Source of the DNA: Marinospirillum sp.
GTDB taxonomy: Bacteria > Pseudomonadota > Gammaproteobacteria > Pseudomonadales > Halomonadaceae
NCBI RefSeq assembly: GCF_014859565.1
Contig: NZ_JACUUA010000096.1
Span: 1-12,583, forward strand
Reading direction: 5' to 3'
Length of the DNA stretch: 12,583 nucleotides
In this document: piece by piece, positions 1 through 7,176 of the stretch
Layout of the letters: the number at the start of each line of letters is the position of its first letter
Numbering within the stretch: position 1 is the stretch's first letter
The notes under the pieces: generated by a model
Databases searched by the model: none
Told to the model about the DNA's origin: nothing
The model's input: the letters and a program-made list of their open reading frames with translations, nothing else
Program-made: the position numbers and the translations under genes

Positions 1-109
1 TTGGATTCGTGCGGGATCTGTCGGTTTTGGTGCTGGGAAAAAAAGAGCAAAACTGCTAAATTTGTTTAAAAAATAGACTGCTGGGTCTTGTGCGGATCTG
101 CATTTAACT

Positions 110-141
110 ATACCATTCGGTTTTACTGTACCGAATGGTAT
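110..141. promoter_or_regulatory. 12-bp perfect inverted repeat, probable operator for the TetR-type repressor
   Basis: The arms ATACCATTCGGT (110-121) and ACCGAATGGTAT (130-141) are exact reverse complements separated by 8 nt. Each arm is itself a smaller imperfect palindrome (ACC-N4-GGT), so the site could hold two repressor dimers, as many TetR-family operators do. It ends 22 nt before the start codon of the TetR gene, which fits autoregulation of the whole pump operon. The right arm runs into TTTTATTTG, so the same sequence could also work as a terminator for an upstream gene outside the window. The operator role is inferred; the repeat is seen directly. Confidence 0.65.
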
Positions 142-163
142 TTTTATTTGTGGGGTTATTAAC

Positions 164-721
164 ATGCCAAAAGCAAGACGCAGCAACAATTCACGTGAAC
201 ACATTCTGGATGCTGCTCAAAAGGTGGCTATAGAGAAGGGTGCTGCCAAAGTCAGTCTGGATTCAGTGGCAAAAGAAGCCGGTCTGACCAAGGGAGGGGT
301 GCTGTATAACTTCCCCAGCAAAGAAGCACTAATCAGCGGGATGCTGGAGCGCCTACTGGGTCATCACTGCCCCTTGGTGGATGAACGTCGTGCCGAGCTG
401 GAAGGCCAGCCTAATCCAACCTTACAGGCTACTTTAGGTGTGATCCGCACCCTAGAAACCGTGGACAAGAACATCCCCATGGCAATCCTGGCCGCTGCTG
501 CTCAGAATCTGGAACTGCTGCAGCCCATGCGGGATGAAATCAAGCAGCGTTATCAGCAGATCTGTTCAGAAAGTACCGATCCTGATCATGCCAGTTTGTT
601 ATGGGTGGCTGGTGAAGGGTTGATGCTAATGGATATGCTGGGTCTCTTGCCTTTCGGAAGTGAGCAAAAAGATCAGTTATTAAAGAACTTGGAACAAGGT
701 GCAAGGGAGTTGCAAACATGA
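164..721 (+). CDS. TetR/AcrR-family transcriptional repressor of the RND pump operon
   Basis: This 185-residue protein has the usual TetR-family size. Its N-terminal helix-turn-helix spans about residues 10-57, with the recognition region VAKEAGLTKGGVLYNFPSKE at 35-54. GxxYxxFxxKExL is the family hallmark, and here it reads GGVLYNFPSKEAL. The C-terminal ligand-binding half is helical and hydrophobic, and its inducer cannot be predicted. A large palindrome lies just upstream, and the TGA stop overlaps the ATG of the efflux adaptor (ATGA at 718-721). By analogy with AcrR, NalC and similar regulators it probably represses its own operon and releases it when it binds a pump substrate. The ATG at 164 gives the standard family N-terminus, although only a weak Shine-Dalgarno (GGGG at 152-155) precedes it. 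Confidence 0.93.
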   Translation: MPKARRSNNSREHILDAAQKVAIEKGAAKVSLDSVAKEAGLTKGGVLYNFPSKEALISGMLERLLGHHCPLVDERRAELEGQPNPTLQATLGVIRTLETVDKNIPMAILAAAAQNLELLQPMRDEIKQRYQQICSESTDPDHASLLWVAGEGLMLMDMLGLLPFGSEQKDQLLKNLEQGARELQT

Positions 722-1797
722 GGATTTTCTTGAATAAACCTCTGTATGGCATGGCTGGTTTGTTGCTGATGGCGGGTGTGCTGACAGGCTGCAATTTGAG
801 CGAAGCTCAGAACAGTGCTGCTGAATCCCTTGCCAGTGTGAAGGTGGAAACTCTGGGTGAACTGGTACCGGCGATTAGTCGTCGTTTTGTGGGTCGGGTG
901 GATGCCGTCAGCAGTGTTGATTTGTCGTTTCAGGTGGGCGGGCGTTTAACCGAGCTGCCTGTACAGCAGGGTCGTTTACTGCCAAAAGGCAGTCTGCTGG
1001 CAGCACTGGATGCCCGTGATTATCAGCTGGCACTGGAGCAGGCTCAGATACAGCAACAGCAGACACTACGAGATCTTAACCGTAAGCGTTCCCTGCTGGA
1101 TAACAACTCGGTTTCACGTGCGGTGGTGGAAGAGGCCCAAGATCAATTCCGCTTGGCTCAACTGAGGGTGGAATCTGCTCAGCGTAACCTGTCTTACACC
1201 CGTATTACCGCCCCTTCCGATGTATTAATTACCCGCCGTCTGGCCGATCGTTTTGTGAACCTGCAGCCGGGTACACCTGTGGTGCGTGTGCAGGATGTCA
1301 CGGAGTTTCGAGTGCATATCAGTGTTCCAGAAGACCTGGTGCGTCGGGTCAGCAGCCCGGAACTGGTAAAAGCTGAGTTATTGTTGCCGGGTGGTGAGGA
1401 TCAGCGAATGTTACTGGAGTACCGGGAACATGCCACTGAGCCGGATCAGGTGGTGCAAACCTATCAGGTCACCTTTGGTTTTGAGCGTCCGAAAGATTTA
1501 AATCTGCTACCGGGTATGACGGCCACGGTGCTGGTTACGGCTGCACCCCAGTTGCGTGGTGCAGATCAGCTGGATGTGCCGGTTGCTGCCCTGAACAGTG
1601 CAGCAGATGGCAGTTTTTATCTGTGGGTTTTTGATCCTCAGACCAGTGAAGTGCGTCAGCGCAGTGTTCGTGTAGGAGTGATGGGTGGCGAACGGGTGCA
1701 GTTGTTATCTGGTGTGCAAGCTGGTGAGCAGGTGATTACTGCTGGTACTTCACGCTTGCGGGAAGGGATGCGTGTGCGCCCTTTCAGTCACTTTTAA
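718..1797 (+). CDS. RND efflux periplasmic adaptor (membrane fusion) lipoprotein
   Basis: This 359-residue HlyD/AcrA-type protein bridges the inner-membrane pump and an outer-membrane channel. It has a lipoprotein signal peptide: a basic start, a hydrophobic stretch at about 9-23, then the lipobox LTGC with the lipidated Cys at residue 25. A lipoyl-like half-motif (about 60-100, with FQVGGRLTELPVQQG) is followed by a helical hairpin rich in Gln and Arg (about 105-160). The second lipoyl half comes next (ITAPSDVLITRRLADRFVNL), then the beta-barrel and membrane-proximal domains, including the conserved LLPGMTATV. GGGAG at 705-709 sits 8 nt before the ATG, and that ATG overlaps the TetR stop. 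No TolC-type gene is present, so the channel must be encoded elsewhere. Confidence 0.93.
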   Translation: MRIFLNKPLYGMAGLLLMAGVLTGCNLSEAQNSAAESLASVKVETLGELVPAISRRFVGRVDAVSSVDLSFQVGGRLTELPVQQGRLLPKGSLLAALDARDYQLALEQAQIQQQQTLRDLNRKRSLLDNNSVSRAVVEEAQDQFRLAQLRVESAQRNLSYTRITAPSDVLITRRLADRFVNLQPGTPVVRVQDVTEFRVHISVPEDLVRRVSSPELVKAELLLPGGEDQRMLLEYREHATEPDQVVQTYQVTFGFERPKDLNLLPGMTATVLVTAAPQLRGADQLDVPVAALNSAADGSFYLWVFDPQTSEVRQRSVRVGVMGGERVQLLSGVQAGEQVITAGTSRLREGMRVRPFSHF

Positions 1798-1809
1798 GGA
1801 GCGATCAGC

Positions 1810-4800
1810 ATGGATATCGCACGTCTTTCCATTCAGCGCCCAATGAATACCTGGTTATTAATGTTGTTGTGTCTGCTGGGTGGCATCTGGGCACTGATGA
1901 CGCTGGGGCGGCTGGAAGATCCAGCCTTCACTATCAAGCAGGCGATAGTGGTGACTCCTTATCCCGGTGCCACAGCAGTGGAGGTGGAAGAAGAAGTCAC
2001 CGAGCTGATGGAATCTGCCATCCAGCAGTTATCCCAGTTACGCCGTATTCAATCCCGCTCCATGCCGGGGCTGTCTGAGATCACGGTAGAGATCAAGGAC
2101 ACTTACAAAGGAGATGATATTCCGCAGATTTGGGATGAATTACGCCGCAAGGTAGGGGATGCCCAGTCGCAGCTGCCACCGGGGGCAAAATCCTCCCGGG
2201 TGGTGGATGATTTTGGTGATGTGTTTGGTATTTTTTATGCTGTAACGGCAGAAGGTTACAGCGACAGTGAAATCCGCGAGCTGGCAAGATTTTTACGCCG
2301 TGAGCTGCTGACCGTACCGGGTGTAGCCAAGGTGAGCACTGCCGGTGAACCGGAAGAGCGTATTTATATTGAAGTCTCTCACGAAAAGCTGACCCGCCTG
2401 GGATTGCCGGTGGAGCAGGTGATGAACACCCTGCAGACCGAAAACTCGGTGGAAGATGGTGGTGAGATACGTGTGGGTGACCAGCGGGTGCGTTTAGTGA
2501 CTCGCCCCGGCCTGGATTCACTGGTCAGCCTTGAAGCATTACGGGTCGGGCGGGCGGGCAGTACCGAACAGATCAGCCTGATTGATGTGGCACAGATCAG
2601 TCGTCGCAGTGCAGAAAAACCGGATCAGCTGATCCGGTTTAATGGTCAGTCGGCTTTTACTCTGGCGGTTGCCGGGGTGGCGGATACCAATATTGTTCAG
2701 GTTGGGCAGGCCGTGGATGCTCACCTGACCAGCTTGCAGCATCAGATTCCACTGGGTGTGGAGTTATACCCGATTTATGAGCAGCATCAGGTGGTGGATG
2801 AAGCCATCAATAGTTTTATGCTGAATCTGGCCATGTCGGTTGCCATCGTAATAGGCGTGTTGTGCTTGTTTATGGGTTGGCGTGTTGGTGTGGTGGTGGG
2901 TATGACTCTGCTGCTGACCGTGCTGGGCACCACCTTCTTTATGCGAATTTTTCACATCGAAATGGAGCGTATCTCGCTGGGGGCGTTGATTATTGCCATG
3001 GGGATGCTGGTGGATAATGCCATTGTGGTGGCTGAAGGCATGCTGATCAACATGCAAAAGCGCATCAAATCACTGGATGCCGCCAGTGATGCCGTCAAAC
3101 GCACTCAGATGCCTCTCTTGGGTGCCACAGTGATAGGTATCATGGCTTTTGCCGGTATCGGTTTATCACCGGATGCCACAGGCGAGTTCCTGTTTTCGCT
3201 GTTTGCGGTGATCGGGATTTCTCTGCTGCTGAGCTGGGTGCTGGCGGTCACCGTCACACCACTGTTGGGGCATTACTTTTTTCGTGTTCCAGAAGGTGAT
3301 GCACCACAGGAGCCTTATGCGGGCAAGGTGTATGGACTCTATCGCAGCCTGCTGGACAAAACCCTGCAGGCACGGCGCACGACCCTGCTGGTGCTGGCTG
3401 TATTGACTCTGGGCAGTTATGCCGGTTTTGGCTGGGTCAAACAGGCCTTTTTCCCGGATTCCAACACCCCGATCTTTTACATCAACTATGAGCTGCCCCA
3501 GGGCACGGATATACGTGCTACAGCACGAGACATCGAGCTGATTGAGCAACGGGTGCTGGAAAAATCGGGAGTAGTCAGTGTTGCCAGTTTTATCGGGCAG
3601 GGTGCCAGCCGTTTTATGCTCACCTACGAACCCCGCCAGCCGGATACCAGTTATGGTCAGCTGATTATTCGGGTCGATGATCGCAACCAAATTGATTCCT
3701 TGGCTGCTGAGTTGCGTAACGAACTGGCCGATGATTTCCCCAATGCAGCAATTTATACCCAGCGACTGGTGTTTGGCCCCGGTGGTGGTGCCAAGATTCA
3801 GGCTCGTTTTTCTGGTGCAGATGCAAAAGTGCTGCGCGAATTGGGTGAACAGGCACGTCAATTGATGGAAGTTTCTGCTGACTTGACTGATGTACGTCAC
3901 AACTGGCGGGAACAGGAGTTGACCCTGTCACCGGTTTTTAATGAAGAACGGGCACGCTATGCCGGTATCAGCCGTCAGGATCTGGCACAAACACTGAAGT
4001 TTTCCACTGAAGGTATGAGGGTCGGCGGTTATCGGGAAGGTGTAGAGCGTCTGCCGATTATTGCCCGCCCACCGGAAGCTGAGCGTCTGGATGCCAGTCG
4101 TTTGCTGGATCGCCTGATCTGGAGTTCTGTGGAAGGTGCGTATGTACCCTTAACTCAGGTGGTGGAGCGTTTTGAACTATTGCCGGAAGATGCCCTGATC
4201 CACCGTCGTGATCGTGTGCGCACCCTGACGGTGGAGGCTGAGCCAACGGCAGATAAAACAGCCGATGAAGCTTTTCGTCTGATCAGGCCAGTGATTGAAA
4301 GTCTGCCACTGCCAGAAGGTTATAAACTGGAGTGGGGTGGTGAATACGAAAACTCCCGCGATGCTCAGGCATCCCTGGGGCAGCAGCTACCACTGAGTTT
4401 TCTGGTGATGCTGGTGATATCAGTGCTGTTGTTTGGTCGTCTGGGTCAGCCATTGGTGATCTGGCTGGTGGTGCCCATGTCAGCAGTGGGTGTAGTGCTT
4501 GGTCTGTTGATCAGTGGACTGCCGTTTAGTTTTACTGCACTGCTGGGTTTTCTCAGCCTGTCTGGAATGCTGATGAAAAATGCCATTGTGCTGGTGGATG
4601 AAATTGACCTGCGGATTGCCGAAGGTGGTTATGCACTGGATGCACTAAAAGAAGCCTGTGTCAGTCGTTTGCGACCGGTATTTCTAGCCGCTGGCACCAC
4701 CATACTGGGGATGCTACCCTTACTGACAGATGCATTTTTTGCCAGTATGGCGGTCACCATTATGGGTGGTCTGGCGTTTGCAACCTTGCTGACGTTGATT

Positions 4801-4854
4801 GCTGTACCGGTACTTTACACTTCACTGCTACTGGGAAAACACCATAAGACATGA
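1810..4854 (+). CDS. RND-family efflux pump permease (AcrB-like, inner membrane)
   Basis: This is a full-length RND proton antiporter of 1014 residues (family usual about 1010-1050). It expels small molecules from the periplasm or inner membrane through the adaptor and an outer-membrane channel. TM1 is at about 12-32, and a large periplasmic loop follows. TM2-TM6 span about 336-488, TM7 is near 525-544, the second periplasmic loop follows, and TM8-TM12 span about 861-1008. The proton relay in TM4 reads LVDNAIVV (D402, N403) and TM10 carries K923 in MLMKNAIVLVDE. AcrB has two Asp residues at the TM4 site, but here the second is Asn. AAGGAG at 1796-1801 precedes the ATG. Its stop overlaps the start of the CHAD gene. 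The substrate is not predictable from sequence alone. Confidence 0.95.
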   Translation: MDIARLSIQRPMNTWLLMLLCLLGGIWALMTLGRLEDPAFTIKQAIVVTPYPGATAVEVEEEVTELMESAIQQLSQLRRIQSRSMPGLSEITVEIKDTYKGDDIPQIWDELRRKVGDAQSQLPPGAKSSRVVDDFGDVFGIFYAVTAEGYSDSEIRELARFLRRELLTVPGVAKVSTAGEPEERIYIEVSHEKLTRLGLPVEQVMNTLQTENSVEDGGEIRVGDQRVRLVTRPGLDSLVSLEALRVGRAGSTEQISLIDVAQISRRSAEKPDQLIRFNGQSAFTLAVAGVADTNIVQVGQAVDAHLTSLQHQIPLGVELYPIYEQHQVVDEAINSFMLNLAMSVAIVIGVLCLFMGWRVGVVVGMTLLLTVLGTTFFMRIFHIEMERISLGALIIAMGMLVDNAIVVAEGMLINMQKRIKSLDAASDAVKRTQMPLLGATVIGIMAFAGIGLSPDATGEFLFSLFAVIGISLLLSWVLAVTVTPLLGHYFFRVPEGDAPQEPYAGKVYGLYRSLLDKTLQARRTTLLVLAVLTLGSYAGFGWVKQAFFPDSNTPIFYINYELPQGTDIRATARDIELIEQRVLEKSGVVSVASFIGQGASRFMLTYEPRQPDTSYGQLIIRVDDRNQIDSLAAELRNELADDFPNAAIYTQRLVFGPGGGAKIQARFSGADAKVLRELGEQARQLMEVSADLTDVRHNWREQELTLSPVFNEERARYAGISRQDLAQTLKFSTEGMRVGGYREGVERLPIIARPPEAERLDASRLLDRLIWSSVEGAYVPLTQVVERFELLPEDALIHRRDRVRTLTVEAEPTADKTADEAFRLIRPVIESLPLPEGYKLEWGGEYENSRDAQASLGQQLPLSFLVMLVISVLLFGRLGQPLVIWLVVPMSAVGVVLGLLISGLPFSFTALLGFLSLSGMLMKNAIVLVDEIDLRIAEGGYALDALKEACVSRLRPVFLAAGTTILGMLPLLTDAFFASMAVTIMGGLAFATLLTLIAVPVLYTSLLLGKHHKT

Positions 4855-6401
4855 TGGATGCAGAGCAAGGTTGCTGGCTGCTGAACAAAGAGCCAAACAA
4901 AAAACGTTTGCAGAATCTACTGGGTTCTTCCTTGAAGTTAACGGATGAAGATCAGTGGCAATCCACTCGCTGCTTGCTGGATGATTTTGACTGGCACCTG
5001 CACCAGGCCGGGCTGACACTGTTTTACACCAGTCAGAACCGCCAGCAGGTGCTGAATTCAGAAGCCAGCCTGTATGAAGGAGAAGCATTGCTCTGCCGCC
5101 AGCCGCTTACTCAGCATCCCCGCTTCTGGCAGGACCTGCCGGAAGGGGAGCTGCAGGATCAGCTGAAAAAACATCTCGGTCTTAACTCACTACGAGCTGT
5201 TTTGCAGGTTGCGCAACAGCATGAATTGCTGGCCTGCCGAGATGATGAAGGCAAGGTGGTGTTAAGGCTGGAGATCCTGCGGCAGCAAATTCACAGCCTT
5301 GCCAGTGAAGAGACACCCCGTAAACACCGGATACTTTTCCGATTGTTGCCCTTGCGAGGTTATGCCTCCGAGGCAGCCAAGGTCATGGATCTGCTGGACA
5401 AACTGTTACTGGAGCCGGCGCAACCATTAAAAGCCAGTGAGCTGCTGGAATTTTGTGCCCTCAATCCACAACAGGCTTGTCCGGACAATCTCTTGCCCCA
5501 CGATGCCAGTGAGGCCACTGCCACTGCTCTGCGCCACACAGCTTTGCAATTTCTGCAGCAGGCCAGACGTTATGAACCCGGTATTCTTGCTGATACCGAT
5601 ACCGAGTTTCTGCACCAGTACCGAGTCAATCTTCGCCGGGTGCGCTCCTTGCTCAGCCTGTTAAAACAGGCTTTGCCGCAAGAGCAGGGTCGCCAGCTGC
5701 GTCAGCGTCTGGCGGCACTGGCAGCAAACACCGGGCAGCTGCGCGATCTGGATGTTTTTTTGTTACAGAAAGACTTTTATCAACAGCTGTTACCTCAGGT
5801 TTATCGTCCCGGCCTGGAGGCCCTGCTGAAAACAACGGCTCGGCAGCGTAAAAAAATCCACCAAACCTTGACCCGTCAGTTGCTTGCTACAACCCATGAA
5901 AGTGATTATCACTGGTTGCAGCAACAACTGGCCGTTGAAGTACCAGAAGATTTGCTGGATGCCAGCGCCCCCTTGGCGAATTTACCTTTGGGCGAAGTCG
6001 CCACACAAAAAATCCGCAAATCCCACAAACGCATTTGCCGATTTGTTGCTGATCTGGATGAAAACACACCGGATGAGCAGGTGCACGAGCTGCGGATTGA
6101 ATGCAAAAAGCTGCGTTATCTGTTGGATTTTTTCTCACTGCTCTACCCTGCCGAACAGATAAAACCGCAGCTGAAGGCATTAAAACGCCTGCAGAATATT
6201 CTGGGTGACTTTAACGATTTTGGGGTGCAGCAGGTATTTCTGCTGCAACAACTGCAGGCCAATACCCCACCGGAGCAGGTGGCTGCAGTAAATGGCCTGG
6301 TGGCACTGCTGTACAGCAAGCAGCTTCTGGCACGTAACAAGGTCATGAAAGCGCTCGCTGCTTATGCAGCACAACCCCTGCAACTGGAGATAACAGCATG
6401 A
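4851..6401 (+). CDS. CHAD-domain protein with a degenerate CYTH-like N-terminus (probable polyphosphate-binding protein)
   Basis: The protein has 516 residues. The C-terminal half (about 225-505) is a CHAD domain, a helical bundle made of two similar halves. The conserved histidines are visible as LHQYRVNLRRVR (H255) and VHELRIECKKLRY (H412), in strongly basic helices. CHAD proteins are known to bind inorganic polyphosphate and to sit on polyphosphate granules. The N-terminal 200 residues look like a worn CYTH-type fold (DDFDWHLHQAGL near 44-55 and LFRLLPLRGY near 160), but I see no intact ExExK catalytic motif. There is no signal peptide, so it is cytosolic. The ATG at 4851 overlaps the pump stop; a second ATG at 4854 is an equally possible start. 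Its own stop overlaps the ParA ATG. CHAD is clear; the CYTH ancestry and any link to the pump are inferences. Confidence 0.88.
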   Translation: MMDAEQGCWLLNKEPNKKRLQNLLGSSLKLTDEDQWQSTRCLLDDFDWHLHQAGLTLFYTSQNRQQVLNSEASLYEGEALLCRQPLTQHPRFWQDLPEGELQDQLKKHLGLNSLRAVLQVAQQHELLACRDDEGKVVLRLEILRQQIHSLASEETPRKHRILFRLLPLRGYASEAAKVMDLLDKLLLEPAQPLKASELLEFCALNPQQACPDNLLPHDASEATATALRHTALQFLQQARRYEPGILADTDTEFLHQYRVNLRRVRSLLSLLKQALPQEQGRQLRQRLAALAANTGQLRDLDVFLLQKDFYQQLLPQVYRPGLEALLKTTARQRKKIHQTLTRQLLATTHESDYHWLQQQLAVEVPEDLLDASAPLANLPLGEVATQKIRKSHKRICRFVADLDENTPDEQVHELRIECKKLRYLLDFFSLLYPAEQIKPQLKALKRLQNILGDFNDFGVQQVFLLQQLQANTPPEQVAAVNGLVALLYSKQLLARNKVMKALAAYAAQPLQLEITA

Positions 6402-7138
6402 AAACCTTGGCGATCTACAGCATGAAGGGTGGTGTGGGGAAAACAGCCACCTCCGTCAATCTGGCTTACTGGGCTGCAGCGTCAGGTTTAAAAACCCTGT
6501 TGATTGACCTCGATCCCCAAGGGGCATCATCTTTTTATTTTCGCATCAAACCGGCCAAAAAAAGCTGGGGTAAACGCTTTTTTAAGGCCTATGAAAACCT
6601 GCTGGAAAATATCCGCGCCAGTGATTATGAAGGGCTGGATGTGATTCCCGCACACCTGAGTTTCCGTAACTTTGATGTGTTGCTGAACAGCCTGGATAAA
6701 CGCAAAAGTCGCCTGAAAAATATTCTTAAAGGCATGAAGTCAGAATACGATCTGGTCATTCTGGATTGCCCGCCCAGCATCGGGCAGTTATCCGAGGCGG
6801 TATTCACTGCGGCAGATCAGCTACTGATTCCGGTGATACCCACCACCTTGTCAGAACGAACCTTTAAACAGCTGCTGGATTTTTTTGAGCAGGAAGACTA
6901 TTCCAGAAAAAAAATCCTGCCATTTTTTTCCATGGTACAGCAGCAAAAATCCATGCACAAAAACACCCAGGAAACCCTGCGACAGGGTAAACCTGCGTTT
7001 CTGGATACAGTGATTCCTTTTTCTGCTGATGTGGAAAACATGGGGGAATACCGGGCACCGCTGGATGTATTTGCCCGCAGCAAACCTGCCAACCTTGCGT
7101 ACAAGGATTTATGGCAGGAGCTAAAGAGCAAGCTCTAA
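6398..7138 (+). CDS. Orphan ParA/MinD-family ATPase coupled to the CHAD gene
   Basis: This 246-residue P-loop ATPase carries the deviant Walker A KGGVGKT (K10-T16, with signature lysine K10). It also has the A' motif DLDPQG (37-42) and Walker B LVILDCPPS (D123). A basic patch (KKSWGKRFFK, 54-63) and basic C-terminal segments could support non-specific DNA binding, as in ParA-type positioning proteins. ParA ATPases dimerise with ATP on the nucleoid or membrane and move a cargo whose partner protein stimulates hydrolysis. No ParB gene or parS-like repeats are visible, so this is not a chromosome or plasmid partition locus. Its ATG overlaps the CHAD stop (ATGA), with GGAG at 6386-6389 eight nt upstream. 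The obvious candidate partner is the CHAD protein, by inference. It is the last gene of the operon. Confidence 0.93.
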   Translation: MKTLAIYSMKGGVGKTATSVNLAYWAAASGLKTLLIDLDPQGASSFYFRIKPAKKSWGKRFFKAYENLLENIRASDYEGLDVIPAHLSFRNFDVLLNSLDKRKSRLKNILKGMKSEYDLVILDCPPSIGQLSEAVFTAADQLLIPVIPTTLSERTFKQLLDFFEQEDYSRKKILPFFSMVQQQKSMHKNTQETLRQGKPAFLDTVIPFSADVENMGEYRAPLDVFARSKPANLAYKDLWQELKSKL

Positions 7139-7146
7139 CCTCAAAC

Positions 7147-7176
7147 CACCTGCCGGATTTATTCATCCAGCAGGTG
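7147..7176. terminator. Hairpin at the convergent ParA/chemoreceptor junction, probable bidirectional terminator
   Basis: CACCTGC (7147-7153) pairs with GCAGGTG (7170-7176), and inside it GGAT (7155-7158) pairs with ATCC (7165-7168) around a 6-nt loop, with one C/A mismatch between the two stems. It starts 9 nt after the ParA stop and contains the last codons and stop of the convergent chemoreceptor. Neither side has a strong U-tract, so it may be a weak or Rho-assisted terminator. Confidence 0.5.

Noticed and set aside
3166..3900. A 244-codon open frame on the - strand
   Set aside because: It is fully antisense within the RND pump gene, and its translation has no domain pattern.
6398..7138. 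A plasmid or chromosome partition locus
   Set aside because: There is no ParB gene and no repeated centromere-like site, and the ATPase sits at the end of an efflux operon.
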